A stretch of DNA of 64,000 nt, from positions 2,783,559-2,847,558 of the forward strand of contig NZ_CP115468.1 in assembly GCF_028462125.1 (NCBI RefSeq), given 5' to 3'. This DNA comes from Leptospira sp. GIMC2001. GTDB taxonomy: Bacteria > Spirochaetota > Leptospiria > Leptospirales > Leptospiraceae. Below are positions 1 through 8,739 of the stretch, piece after piece. The number at the start of each line of letters is the position of its first letter. The stretch's first letter is position 1. A program made the translations under genes and the position numbers. Below the pieces are notes generated by a model. That model was not told the DNA's origin. It worked only from the letters and a program-made list of their open reading frames with translations, and searched no databases.

Positions 1-224
1 ATATGCTTCGTGCCTATTTTCGCTAGGTTTTAAGAAATCTCATCTTTCAATAATTTCTTGAATATATGTCGTCTAGTGGGCATTTAATATTAGAATTTTA
101 AAATATAGTTTTAAATCTATGTTTTTTTTAGAATAAAAGATATTTTTTCTCAATTATACTCCAAAAAATCCTTTTTTTATCTCTATCAATCAAAAATCAT
201 AGCCAAAGTTGAACTTAAATTAAA

Positions 225-1757
225 ATGAAAACAAAAATATTAAATTATCTAACTCTAGTATTCCTTTCGATCAGCCTAACAAACTGCCCAACAGGCGGTG
301 CTGGTGCAGACTTTAGCGGTCTTTTGCTTCTATTAGGTGGCGGCTCTAGCGGTAGCTCGACTCCAACTGAACCCGATCGACCCGCACCTGGAATGGCACT
401 ACATCAAGGCTCAGTCAAAATGGAAAGTGGTGAAACCACGGATTTTGGATTAGAAATTGCAAATGTGACTGTAGGCAAAACTTCGACTTTTCAAATTAGC
501 AACACAGGCACAACTCAGTTCAATCTCATTGGAAGTCCCATCGTTACAATTGGCGGACAGAATGTATCTGAATTTTCTGTAACTCAACCTAGTAAAACAA
601 ACTTATCACCTAATGAGAATACAAGCTTTATAGTAAGCTTTCGACCTAATTCAGTGGGCGTGAAGAACGCATTTATTGAATTTCAAACAAGTGACGAAGG
701 CATACCAAAATTTCGTTTGAATCTTCGAGGCGAGGGTTCAAATCCTGCTTCGAGAATATCTATATTGAGAGGAGCAGATATCCAAGCCAAGAATAGCACA
801 ATCAATATGGGCTCCGTACAAGAACTGTTAAATGGTGATCCACTCCTATTAACCATTAAAAACACAGGAAGCTTGGATTTAACGTTTGATTCTCCGGCAG
901 TTGATTCTTCCAATGCTCAGTTTAGTATTTCTCAACCTTCAACCACTCCACTAGTTCCAGGAGCGACGAGAAATTTCAGCATTACCTTTCAACCATCTTC
1001 CACTGGCACGAAAACAGCAGTCATATCTTTGCAAGGATTGAATGATCCATCCAATCCAACTTTTCATTTCAATGTAGAAGGAACAGGAACTCCAACCCCC
1101 GTTCCAACAATTGAAATTACTCAGAACAATGTGAACTATACGGCTGGCGGATCCCTTCCAACTTTTGGTATCATCTGGCCGAACTCTGTGAGTTCCACTC
1201 GCACAGTGACAATTCGCAATACCGGTTCCTTGCAGATTACAGGCTTAAATGTAAGTAAATCAGGTGCAAATAGTTCATTATTTTCAATTTCCGCCCTATC
1301 TCCGCCAGGCACAACCATTGATCCTGGTGCAAGTAAGACTTTTGGAATTGCTTTTGAACCTACATCAGAGGGGGCAAAAGTTGCGACCGTAAATATAACA
1401 AGCGCTAATGGATCGAATGGATCGGCATCTAATTCAGCAATTAGCTTGGAAGGAACTGGACATTCTGGCAAAGATGTTTTGGTTTCTTGGACTGCCGTAA
1501 AAGAAAAAGACATCAGTGCAGCAGGTGGTGGGTACAATATTTGTTACAGTCAGACTTCTGGTTTTGATCCAAGCCTTGCTGGAAATGGAACTGTTTTTTG
1601 CGATGCTTTAAATTGGACGAGTGGAACAACTCCAAGCTCGAAAGTAATTACTGTAAAAAACTATGGAAATTGGTATATTAAAGTTTACTCATTTACTCAA
1701 CATAGATCGCAAGGAAGCGAACCTTCTACGCAAGTTTCCGTAAATGTTCCACAATAA
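225..1757 (+). CDS. Lipoprotein with tandem HYDIN-like (choice-of-anchor D) domains
   Basis: The N-terminus is a lipoprotein signal: basic MKTK, a hydrophobic core, then a lipobox ending LTNC with Cys at about residue 21, followed by a low-complexity Gly/Ser linker. Three immunoglobulin-like repeats follow at roughly residues 65-170, 180-287 and 295-410. Each has the ASPM/SPD-2/Hydin pattern: 'IxNTGxxxL', a 'PSxTxLxPGxxxxFxIxFxP' type stretch and an ending of the 'LxGxG' kind. The last 100 residues (from about 412) resemble an FN3-like tail with 'VSWTAVKEKDIS'. It is probably a surface or periplasmic anchored adhesion or scaffold protein; the ligand is unknown. The gene lies 20 bp upstream of a secreted subtilase on the same strand, so co-expression is likely. 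The domain call is good; function is inference. Confidence 0.85.
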   Translation: MKTKILNYLTLVFLSISLTNCPTGGAGADFSGLLLLLGGGSSGSSTPTEPDRPAPGMALHQGSVKMESGETTDFGLEIANVTVGKTSTFQISNTGTTQFNLIGSPIVTIGGQNVSEFSVTQPSKTNLSPNENTSFIVSFRPNSVGVKNAFIEFQTSDEGIPKFRLNLRGEGSNPASRISILRGADIQAKNSTINMGSVQELLNGDPLLLTIKNTGSLDLTFDSPAVDSSNAQFSISQPSTTPLVPGATRNFSITFQPSSTGTKTAVISLQGLNDPSNPTFHFNVEGTGTPTPVPTIEITQNNVNYTAGGSLPTFGIIWPNSVSSTRTVTIRNTGSLQITGLNVSKSGANSSLFSISALSPPGTTIDPGASKTFGIAFEPTSEGAKVATVNITSANGSNGSASNSAISLEGTGHSGKDVLVSWTAVKEKDISAAGGGYNICYSQTSGFDPSLAGNGTVFCDALNWTSGTTPSSKVITVKNYGNWYIKVYSFTQHRSQGSEPSTQVSVNVPQ

Positions 1758-1777
1758 ATTTAAAATAGGTTAACAAT

Positions 1778-3769
1778 ATGAAAACAACATCAATTTATAA
1801 AAAACTTTTTTCCTCAATTACAATACTCATACTTATGCTTTTATCGGTTGGAGTCTACTCAGGACCCAATAAAGATATTCTAGTTCCCGATTTTACAAAT
1901 TTTATTAGACCAAGCTTTTCAAATCAAAATTCCAAACCAATATTTCGCAGTGATGAATTGGTAATCGGCTACAAGAAAACCGTAAATAGCTCCGAGCTTG
2001 GTAGCAAAACCGCATCCATGAAAGTAATTCCGAGCAATATCAGCAATCGTAGTAGATCCGTTACAGCAATAATTTCTGAGAACGAAACCATTGGTAGTGC
2101 AATACAAAGAATTCAAAAGGATCCTTCAGTTGAATACGTAGAGCCCAGTTATCTATACTACCCAACGGCAACGGCACCTAATGATCCACAATGGAATAAA
2201 TTATGGGGACTTCAGAATACAGGACAGACACTGGCTGATCCAGTGTATACTTCCAATTCATCGAATCCAGGAACCTCTGGCAAAGATATGAACATACTTG
2301 GCGCTTGGGATGTTACTAAAGATTGCGACGATATCGTTGTTGCTGTCTTGGATACCGGTGTAAATTATAATCATGAAGATTTCACAGGAAATATGTGGAA
2401 TGGAGCAGGATGCGTTGATCATAATGGAACTGCCGTAGGTGGTGGATGTCCTAATCATGGTTGGGATTTTGTTGATAGTGACAATAACCCAATGGACCAG
2501 GAAGGTCATGGAACTCATGTTGCTGGGACTATTGGAGCCGTAGGTAACAATGGTGTAGGAATTTCCGGAGTTTGCCAAAAAGCAAAACTAATGGCTGTTA
2601 GAGTTCTTGGTCCTGAAGGTGGTAGCAATACCATGGTCGCAAATGGAATCTATTTTGCTGTTCGCAATCAAGCAAAAGTTATCAATATGAGTCTGGGAGG
2701 TGCTGGTTCTTCAACAGAGATTAGCAATGCGATCAATTTTGCTCGAGACAATGATGTGCTAGTAGTTGTTGCCGCAGGTAATGAAAATGTAAACCTATCG
2801 ACGGGCAATTCTTATCCTTGTAAATTTTCTCAAGAAAATATACTTTGTATCGCAGCACTTGATCAAAAGTATGCAAGAGCTAGCTTTTCCAACTATGACA
2901 ACCGAGCAACTGTTAGCTCAAGGACAGTTGATATTGGTGCACCAGGAACAAATATCCAAAGCTCTTATGGTGAAACCCAAGAGTCTACTGACAATTATGT
3001 AGGCTGGACTATGGCTGGAACTGGAGGAAGTAATGATTGGATATCAACAACTTGTTCTGGAAGAAGTATGCTTGCGTTTGTAAATTGCTCTGTTGCTACC
3101 TGGTTTTTCGGTGGTTCACAAAATTTTACAGATGCTTCAACTGATGTAAACAGACGAACTTATAAATCCTTTTCTATCAATAATGCTGCGTCCAATGTAT
3201 CCCTCAATCATGCTATTGTATCGATTGGAGAGCCTGCTAGTGGAGGATGTTATGATTATATGCAAGCAACACACACCAACACGGCTGCCGATCCAAATTT
3301 TTCAGGAAATAACTTGATCAGTCTATGGGATTCAAATCGTGGAGCAATGATGAACAGGTTCTGCGCAACATCATCTAATGCATTTGTATCGGAAACTTCA
3401 ACATTTCTATCAGAATGTGTAGGCAGTTCAACTTGTACAATTGGTTACCGATATTATTCAGATGACAGCGTAAATAGTCCGGGAGGTTTTGTTTTAGTAA
3501 CGTCTATCTCAACCTGGGCGCCGACAACCAATGCCTATGCTTTCGTAAATGGAACATCTATGGCTAGTCCCCATGTTGCAGGACTCGCTGCATTGCTGCG
3601 ATCACACAATGCTAATTTTTCTTATCTTGATACTAAGAATAAGATCATAGCTGGAGGAACTTCTGAATCTACTCTAACTGCAATCACTCGTTACGGAGTA
3701 GCTGCCAATGCAAATAATTCCATGAAGCATCTAGATCAAGTAACGAATGTTACGGCAACTTTGCAGTAA
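1778..3769 (+). CDS. Secreted subtilisin-like serine protease (S8) with I9-type propeptide
   Basis: This is an exported serine endopeptidase. An N-terminal signal segment (about residues 10-28) is followed by a propeptide-like region ending in 'VEYVEPSYLYY' (about 118-128), as in fervidolysin-type prodomains. The catalytic triad is visible: Asp in 'AVLDTGVNYNHEDF' (about D192), His in 'GHGTHVAGTIG' (about H244) and Ser in 'NGTSMASPHVAGLAALL' (about S594). The oxyanion Asn sits in 'VVVAAGNEN'. Normally the 'GAPG' strand and the Ser motif lie a few tens of residues apart; here about 200 residues intervene, rich in Cys, Asn and Ser, which looks like an inserted domain. Length is 663 residues, long for a basic subtilase. 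A separate propeptide-like protein is encoded immediately downstream. Activity is expected from intact motifs. Confidence 0.93.
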   Translation: MKTTSIYKKLFSSITILILMLLSVGVYSGPNKDILVPDFTNFIRPSFSNQNSKPIFRSDELVIGYKKTVNSSELGSKTASMKVIPSNISNRSRSVTAIISENETIGSAIQRIQKDPSVEYVEPSYLYYPTATAPNDPQWNKLWGLQNTGQTLADPVYTSNSSNPGTSGKDMNILGAWDVTKDCDDIVVAVLDTGVNYNHEDFTGNMWNGAGCVDHNGTAVGGGCPNHGWDFVDSDNNPMDQEGHGTHVAGTIGAVGNNGVGISGVCQKAKLMAVRVLGPEGGSNTMVANGIYFAVRNQAKVINMSLGGAGSSTEISNAINFARDNDVLVVVAAGNENVNLSTGNSYPCKFSQENILCIAALDQKYARASFSNYDNRATVSSRTVDIGAPGTNIQSSYGETQESTDNYVGWTMAGTGGSNDWISTTCSGRSMLAFVNCSVATWFFGGSQNFTDASTDVNRRTYKSFSINNAASNVSLNHAIVSIGEPASGGCYDYMQATHTNTAADPNFSGNNLISLWDSNRGAMMNRFCATSSNAFVSETSTFLSECVGSSTCTIGYRYYSDDSVNSPGGFVLVTSISTWAPTTNAYAFVNGTSMASPHVAGLAALLRSHNANFSYLDTKNKIIAGGTSESTLTAITRYGVAANANNSMKHLDQVTNVTATLQ

Positions 3770-3805
3770 CATGTCCCGAATTAGGAAAGGATAAATGGCA
3801 ATTAA

Positions 3806-4189
3806 GTGAAAATTCTTAAAATAAACTGGTTCATGTTCATGATTCCAGTTTATTTAATTTCTATTCAAGCTGTGATTTCGATGACAATGCATCCAAACAA
3901 AAACCCAGAAGAAACTCCTATAGACAAACCCGATCGCAGATCCAATGAATTTGTTGTTGGAGCTAATTCAGAAATTCTCGATAAAGAATTTCAAGATACA
4001 TTTATTGCATTACAAATCTCTTCCATTAAAAAATCTTCTCAGAGACCCATAACATACATTATTACATTCGAAAATTCATATGATTTTGATAAAATTGAAA
4101 AATTGGCTAAGAAAAACAAAAAAATTCTCTATATTGAGCCAAATTTTCTATACTATAAGCAAAAACCGAAATTGAATAAATTGCCTTAA
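3806..4189 (+). CDS. Free-standing subtilase-propeptide-like protein (I9-like inhibitor candidate)
   Basis: A 127-residue exported protein starting at GTG, 36 bp after the protease. It has a hydrophobic N-terminus (about residues 6-27). The rest aligns by eye with the propeptide of the protease next door: 'SNEFVVG' matches 'SDELVIG', and 'KILYIEPNFLYY' matches 'VEYVEPSYLYY' at the end of the prodomain, with a comparable stretch between. No catalytic domain follows; the frame ends after a short Lys-rich tail. Stand-alone I9-fold proteins are known to inhibit or chaperone subtilases, so it may act on its neighbour; that partner is inference. AGGAAAGG lies about 15 bases upstream. A four-codon frame (ATG at 3794) ends TGA overlapping the GTG start, so translation may be coupled. 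A degraded second protease gene is the alternative. Confidence 0.7.
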   Translation: MKILKINWFMFMIPVYLISIQAVISMTMHPNKNPEETPIDKPDRRSNEFVVGANSEILDKEFQDTFIALQISSIKKSSQRPITYIITFENSYDFDKIEKLAKKNKKILYIEPNFLYYKQKPKLNKLP

Positions 4190-4854
4190 CCAAATCTCAC
4201 TACTCATAACTAAACTGCACTTTTAATTTCCTTGCGACCAAGTAGCTTCATTCGGAAGAAAATACAGCTCACACAGAGCTACCACAGCACCATTTCATGC
4301 AGAAACTGACGCTGGGTAGAGAACACAGAGTGAAGAAATAGAAAGAAAGCTTATCTAATTACTATAACTACAAAATTAAAATCAACACAATCTTCTTTCT
4401 AGCCTAACAGAATCCTCAGTGATCTTTGTGTCTATGTGCGAAACTTCTTTAATTTTTCTATATTTCCAAATCATTCCCTCAACGCAAAAAACTTCCTCTT
4501 TTGATGAGTATCCTTCGTACACTTCGTGTGAACTTTGGGAACTTTGTGGTAATCTTTTTTTCTTAACCACAAAGAGCGCAAAGGTTACGCAGAGGAATAT
4601 AAGGAATAATTTTATTTACTACTACATGCTCACCTTCCTCCTGCACAATTTCCTCCGGAAAGTTATGCTGGACAGGTCACGGTAGATTGTTTACCGTTAA
4701 GTCCAGCACCAGAACAACAAAAGAGCGTTAGCGACTGAGTGGTGCTGGGGAAGGCAGACGCTCCGCTCAGGTTTAAGTAGGCTACGCACAAGACTTTTCT
4801 ATCTAATTCAAGTATGAGTGGCTAGTCGATCTGATTGTTTAGCTAATCCATACA
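4190..4854. other. Hairpin-rich intergenic region between convergent genes
   Basis: About 660 bases without a convincing gene. It contains stretches resembling the widespread 'ACCACAAAGAGC/ACACAGAG' intergenic motif: 'cacacagagctaccacag' near 4270, 'gaacacagag' at 4321, and a perfect 9-base inverted repeat, ctttgtggt (4542-4550) with accacaaag (4566-4574). A second cluster at 4667-4748 has nested repeats: gctggac (4667-4673) with gtccagc (4701-4707), acggta (4679-4684) with taccgt (4692-4697), and ccagcacc (4703-4710) with ggtgctgg (4741-4748). Short open frames here on both strands have no recognisable protein features. It could be remnants of small non-coding repeats plus transcription end signals for the two convergent operons. 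Confidence 0.6.
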
Positions 4855-6603
4855 TTAAGCAAAATTCAATATCCGGTAGTTGCAAGCTTTTGCTATGGCA
4901 GCGCTATCGATCACATAATTTTTACATTCAACTTTCCAATTATTCAATTGCACTTGTGTTTTTATTTTTCCTAAAGCTCGTTCATACAAAAGGCTGGATA
5001 TATAGCGAACCATTTGTACGATTAAATTCTCAGCCAGTCGTTCTTTCACTTCATCTGCCTTAATTGATCGCAATACCTGAATGGATTCTTCTAACAATGT
5101 ATATTGATCTTCTAAGTATTTTGAAGGAGATGTTAGATTCGCTTGTAAACTGTTAATATACTTTCTAAGATTGCCATCACCACTCATTCCTGCAAGTATT
5201 GCTCCTGTTGCAATTCTAACATGAATTTGGCTAGTTCCTTCATAGATAGTGTTGATCCTTGAGTCTCGAAACATACGAGAGACCTCATAGTCTTCTGTGT
5301 ATCCAGCACCACCATAGATCTGAACGCCAATACTTGCGCATTTATGCCCTTCTTCAGATCCATAGTATTTGGCAAGTGGAGTAAGAGTCGAAGCAATGGT
5401 TGACCAAAACTTCACTCGTTCATCCTTACGAATTCGAGAATCATCCAACCCTTCTTTTTCTAAACGGATTTGGTGGTGTTGGTATTTGTCAATTACACGA
5501 GCAGTTTCTAATACAAAAAGTCGCATAGCATTCATTTCACGCTTAATCTTATCAAGCAATTCGGCCACTGCCGGGATTTCAATTATGGGTTTGCCAAATT
5601 GGATTCTCTCATTTGCATACTTGAAACATTCGTAATATACTCCGGCCGAGCCCCCAGGCCCGCCCGCTGCACTTCCCAATCGCATAAAATTTGTCATACC
5701 AGCTGTATATCTGGTTAATCCTAGTCCTTCTTCTCCCAGAATTTCTGCGGGCGTATTGTCATAAACTATCTCGCAGGTTGGTGAAGCGTGGATTCCCATT
5801 TTCTTTTCTATTCCTGCAACCACAACGTCTTCGCTTTTTACAATAAAAACCGAAAGTCCTCGAGCTCCACCGCCCGCTTTTCCCGTACGAGCAAGGGTCA
5901 ATAACAAAGATGGATATTCTCCCAATCCACAGCCCTGCGAAATGAATCGTTTAGTTCCCGTTATTCGATATGATCCATCTTCTTGCTTTGTTGCAATGGT
6001 TCGTATACTATTTAGATCGGAGCCAAAATCAGGCTCTGTTAGAGCCATAGCAAACAAACGCTGTCCTTGTGCTGCCTCTGCTGCATATTTTTCAATTTGT
6101 TCTTTTGTTCCATATCGAGAAACGATTTGCGCTAAATTCAAAAGAGTCGTTGTCATGCAAAATGAAACGTCAGCTCGTGCCATAATCATAACAAAGAAAG
6201 CACAAAGGCTAGCAGGAAATTCCAATCCACCAGCTTCTCGAGAAATTGAATAACCCATTAACCCTGTTTGGATAAACTTTTCATAAATATCAATAGTCTC
6301 TTGGGGAAAAATCACCTTACCATCATTATACTTGAGTTCATTTTGATCCATTGCCTTTGAAGCTTGCGAAACTTCTGTACCAAAGAACTCACCGAGAGAC
6401 TCAAGACTTGATTTGTATAACTCGTAGGCCTCCTCGATGTTAGAAGGTGCCATCTCATATCGGGAATCATTTGTTTCTAAGTATTTTTTGTGAGCAAAGA
6501 ATTCCAATCCTTCCGACTCTTCAATAATTTCTTTCCAATCTATAATCTCATCAAAAAATAGTTTGAGATCTTCATCGTCTGTAAAATAATTATTAGATAT
6601 CAT
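4855..6603 (-). CDS. Acyl-CoA dehydrogenase
   Basis: A flavoenzyme that oxidises acyl-CoA to 2-enoyl-CoA in fatty acid beta-oxidation. The family signature 'ALTEPDFGSDLNSI' lies near residues 185-198, the FAD/substrate segment 'TGTKRFISQGCG' just after it, and the C-terminal 'IYGGAGYTEDYEVSRMFRDS' and 'NTIYEGTSQIH' (about 453, with the catalytic-type Glu) are intact. At 582 residues it is longer than the classic 380-residue enzymes and matches the ~600-residue subgroup with an extra N-terminal helical region and a C-terminal extension. Its start overlaps the stop of the dienoyl-CoA reductase gene by 4 bases (ATGA), so the two are translationally coupled. Both are probably controlled by the divergent TetR gene. 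Chain-length preference cannot be read from the sequence. Confidence 0.93.
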   Translation of the reverse strand: MISNNYFTDDEDLKLFFDEIIDWKEIIEESEGLEFFAHKKYLETNDSRYEMAPSNIEEAYELYKSSLESLGEFFGTEVSQASKAMDQNELKYNDGKVIFPQETIDIYEKFIQTGLMGYSISREAGGLEFPASLCAFFVMIMARADVSFCMTTTLLNLAQIVSRYGTKEQIEKYAAEAAQGQRLFAMALTEPDFGSDLNSIRTIATKQEDGSYRITGTKRFISQGCGLGEYPSLLLTLARTGKAGGGARGLSVFIVKSEDVVVAGIEKKMGIHASPTCEIVYDNTPAEILGEEGLGLTRYTAGMTNFMRLGSAAGGPGGSAGVYYECFKYANERIQFGKPIIEIPAVAELLDKIKREMNAMRLFVLETARVIDKYQHHQIRLEKEGLDDSRIRKDERVKFWSTIASTLTPLAKYYGSEEGHKCASIGVQIYGGAGYTEDYEVSRMFRDSRINTIYEGTSQIHVRIATGAILAGMSGDGNLRKYINSLQANLTSPSKYLEDQYTLLEESIQVLRSIKADEVKERLAENLIVQMVRYISSLLYERALGKIKTQVQLNNWKVECKNYVIDSAAIAKACNYRILNFA

Positions 6604-8606
6604 TTCTTAACTCCGATTGAATGTGCAGCTTCTAGCCCTTCCAAGAAGGCACGCTTAGCGTCCACCGCTTTGGAATTTTTTGCACCACCGATCACGATTG
6701 CTTCTTTATTTGGAAATTTCGATGTAAACTCTTCGTAGAGAGAACTCTCTTTCTCTTGACCGACACATAACACGATAGAATCGCACTTATAAATAAATTC
6801 CTCTCCGTTTTTCAAAACAACCTTCAACCCTTCTTTCGTGACCTCTTTATAATCAAGTCCGTGATAGAATTCTACTCCAGCGGAATCGAGTTCTTGCTTC
6901 AAAGCCCAGAATGTTGTCGGACCAAGCCCCGCTCCGTGCTTGCCGTTTCTTCTAAAAACAGCAACTTTTCTATCTGATTCATGAGGCTGGATTGCAACTT
7001 GAGTATAAGAACTAATATTGTATTTATGATCGTAGGATTCATAACTTGGATCACTATCTTCTGTTAGCTTATGCGCAACATCGACACCAATTCCTCCTCC
7101 TCCAATCACTGCAACTTTTTTGCCTGGTATAAATTTTCCTGTCAGATAATCCGTATAATTTCCGTATGGTAGATTTTCTAAACCTGTCAGAGAAAATTCT
7201 CGAGGGATTACTCCAGTTGCAAATATCACAACATCGGGATTCATATCTTCCAATAATTCCAAATTTGCAACAGTATTCGTACGAATTGTAACTCCAAGCG
7301 CTGCTAGCTCATTTTCAAAATATCGCATAGTCTCTTTGAATTCTGATTTGCCAGGTATATGTGAGGCCAAATGGAATTGACCACCTAACGAATTCGCTTT
7401 TTCCAAAACTACCACATTGTGACCGAGTGAAGCACTTGCGCGAGCAGCTTCCAATCCAGCAGGTCCCGATCCAATGATTACAACAGATTTTGGTTCTTGC
7501 ACTTTTTCGGTCGGAAATTGCAATTCGTTTACAGCCTCTGGATTCACGATACAAGATACAGATCGTTCTTGGAATGCATGATCAAGACATGCTTGGTTAC
7601 AAGCAATACAAGTATTGATCCGCTTATAATCACCTGATTTTACTTTATTAATTATATTTGCGTCTGCGAGAAAAGGCCGAGCCATAGAAATAATATCCGC
7701 TTCATTGTTACCAAATATTTTCTCCATTGTGATTGGATCATTGACACGATTGGATGCGATGATAGGAACACCGGGTGTTTTTGCTTTAATCTTTCCGGCA
7801 ATATTTGACCAAGCACCACGGGGAACCAACTGACTGATCGTAGGGATTCTCGATTCATGCCAGCCAATTCCAATATTTAAAGCAGAAACTTTTTCTTCTC
7901 GTAATAGTTTTGCTAGTTGAACAACATCATCAAAGGTTGGATTGCCAGGAATTAAATCAATTCCAGACATACGAAAAATTACAGGGAATCCTTCAGGTAA
8001 ATTTTTTATTACCGATCGAAGAACTTCAACAGACATATTCATTCTTCGAATGGAATCACCACCGAAGTAATCATCTCTTTGATTTGTTACGGGTGAAAAG
8101 AATTGATTTAGAAGATAGCCTTCACTTCCCATAATTTCAACTGCTCCGAAACCAACTTCGGCTGCGATGCGAGCAGAAATACCAAAATCTTCAATTGTTT
8201 TCCAACATTCTTCTTCGCTCAACGCTTTCGGAATAAACCGATTGATAGGTGCTCTTATTGGAGAAGGAGCAACGCAGTCTCGTGAATTGGCGTAACGTCC
8301 TGCATGAAAAAGTTGCGCACACATTGTACCTTTTCCTTTCAATAATTGATTCATCTTTTGAAGCTCATTGGCATGTTCTGGAACTTGAAAGTTGAAAAAA
8401 GTTTTAGAACCTTTTCCTGCTTCATTGACGCTTATACCACCCGTGACAATGAGTCCGACACCACCATCAAATCTTCTTTCATAAAAGGCTGCCATCCGCT
8501 CAGCAGTTCCGACTTCACCTTCGAGCCCCAAGTGCATCGATCCCATTACGAAATGATTAGGTAGAGTTAAGTTTCCAATTTGGATTGGCTCAAAAGCTTT
8601 CAACAT
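6600..8606 (-). CDS. fadH: 2,4-dienoyl-CoA reductase-like NADH:flavin oxidoreductase
   Basis: A two-part enzyme of the FadH type that reduces 2,4-dienoyl-CoA during oxidation of unsaturated fatty acids. Residues 1-325 form an old-yellow-enzyme TIM barrel; the Tyr of 'GSEGYLLNQF' and the His of 'IGWHES' occupy the positions of the catalytic pair in the E. coli enzyme. An Fe-S motif C-x2-C-x3-C-x11-C spans about 333-353. A dinucleotide fold begins with 'VVIIGSGPAGLEAARAS' near 373, and a second, 'VAVIGGGGIGVDVAHKL', follows. Length 668 matches FadH (about 670). The start has GGAG eight bases upstream. It is first in the two-gene operon with the acyl-CoA dehydrogenase. Other OYE-type reductases share this architecture, so the exact substrate is likely rather than certain. 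Confidence 0.85.
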   Translation of the reverse strand: MLKAFEPIQIGNLTLPNHFVMGSMHLGLEGEVGTAERMAAFYERRFDGGVGLIVTGGISVNEAGKGSKTFFNFQVPEHANELQKMNQLLKGKGTMCAQLFHAGRYANSRDCVAPSPIRAPINRFIPKALSEEECWKTIEDFGISARIAAEVGFGAVEIMGSEGYLLNQFFSPVTNQRDDYFGGDSIRRMNMSVEVLRSVIKNLPEGFPVIFRMSGIDLIPGNPTFDDVVQLAKLLREEKVSALNIGIGWHESRIPTISQLVPRGAWSNIAGKIKAKTPGVPIIASNRVNDPITMEKIFGNNEADIISMARPFLADANIINKVKSGDYKRINTCIACNQACLDHAFQERSVSCIVNPEAVNELQFPTEKVQEPKSVVIIGSGPAGLEAARASASLGHNVVVLEKANSLGGQFHLASHIPGKSEFKETMRYFENELAALGVTIRTNTVANLELLEDMNPDVVIFATGVIPREFSLTGLENLPYGNYTDYLTGKFIPGKKVAVIGGGGIGVDVAHKLTEDSDPSYESYDHKYNISSYTQVAIQPHESDRKVAVFRRNGKHGAGLGPTTFWALKQELDSAGVEFYHGLDYKEVTKEGLKVVLKNGEEFIYKCDSIVLCVGQEKESSLYEEFTSKFPNKEAIVIGGAKNSKAVDAKRAFLEGLEAAHSIGVKK

Positions 8607-8650
8607 GATATTATCTCCGACACGATAGGTTTCCGTTTTCTAGAATTAAT

Positions 8651-8663
8651 TTACCAACGGTAA
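8651..8663. promoter_or_regulatory. Operator 1 for the divergent TetR regulator
   Basis: The dyad TTACC-AAC-GGTAA lies 45 bases upstream of the fadH-like start. An identical copy occurs 43 bases away (start to start), and both sit in the 133-base gap between the fadH-like operon and the tetR gene. Paired palindromes in a divergent promoter region are typical for TetR-family self-regulation; binding is inferred. Confidence 0.7.
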
Positions 8664-8691
8664 CTTAATGATTTTTATAAGCAAACATTTT

Positions 8692-8708
8692 ATTTACCAA
8701 CGGTAAAT
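8692..8708. promoter_or_regulatory. Operator 2 for the divergent TetR regulator
   Basis: This is a second copy of the dyad, extended to ATTTACC-AAC-GGTAAAT (7-base arms, 3-base centre), 31 bases before the tetR start. The 43-base spacing from operator 1 is close to four helical turns, placing both sites on the same DNA face. Confidence 0.7.
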
Positions 8709-8739
8709 AATTTCTAGCTTTATTTTTTCGCTGCCTAAA

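Noticed and set aside
1..224. Upstream edge as the end of another gene
   Set aside because: AT-rich sequence with stops in every frame; no coding or RNA feature was seen.
1136..1537. 133-codon minus-strand frame inside the HYDIN lipoprotein gene
   Set aside because: It is wholly inside a well-supported coding region with lipoprotein signal and repeats on the plus strand.
4382..4685. Short frames on both strands in the 4.2-4.85 kb gap
   Set aside because: They consist of translated CACAAAG-type repeat DNA, lack ribosome sites and known domains.
4667..4780. Possible integron attC site or cassette
   Set aside because: The nested inverted repeats recall attC, but no pair of RYYYAAC/GTTRRRY core sites is present and no integrase lies nearby.
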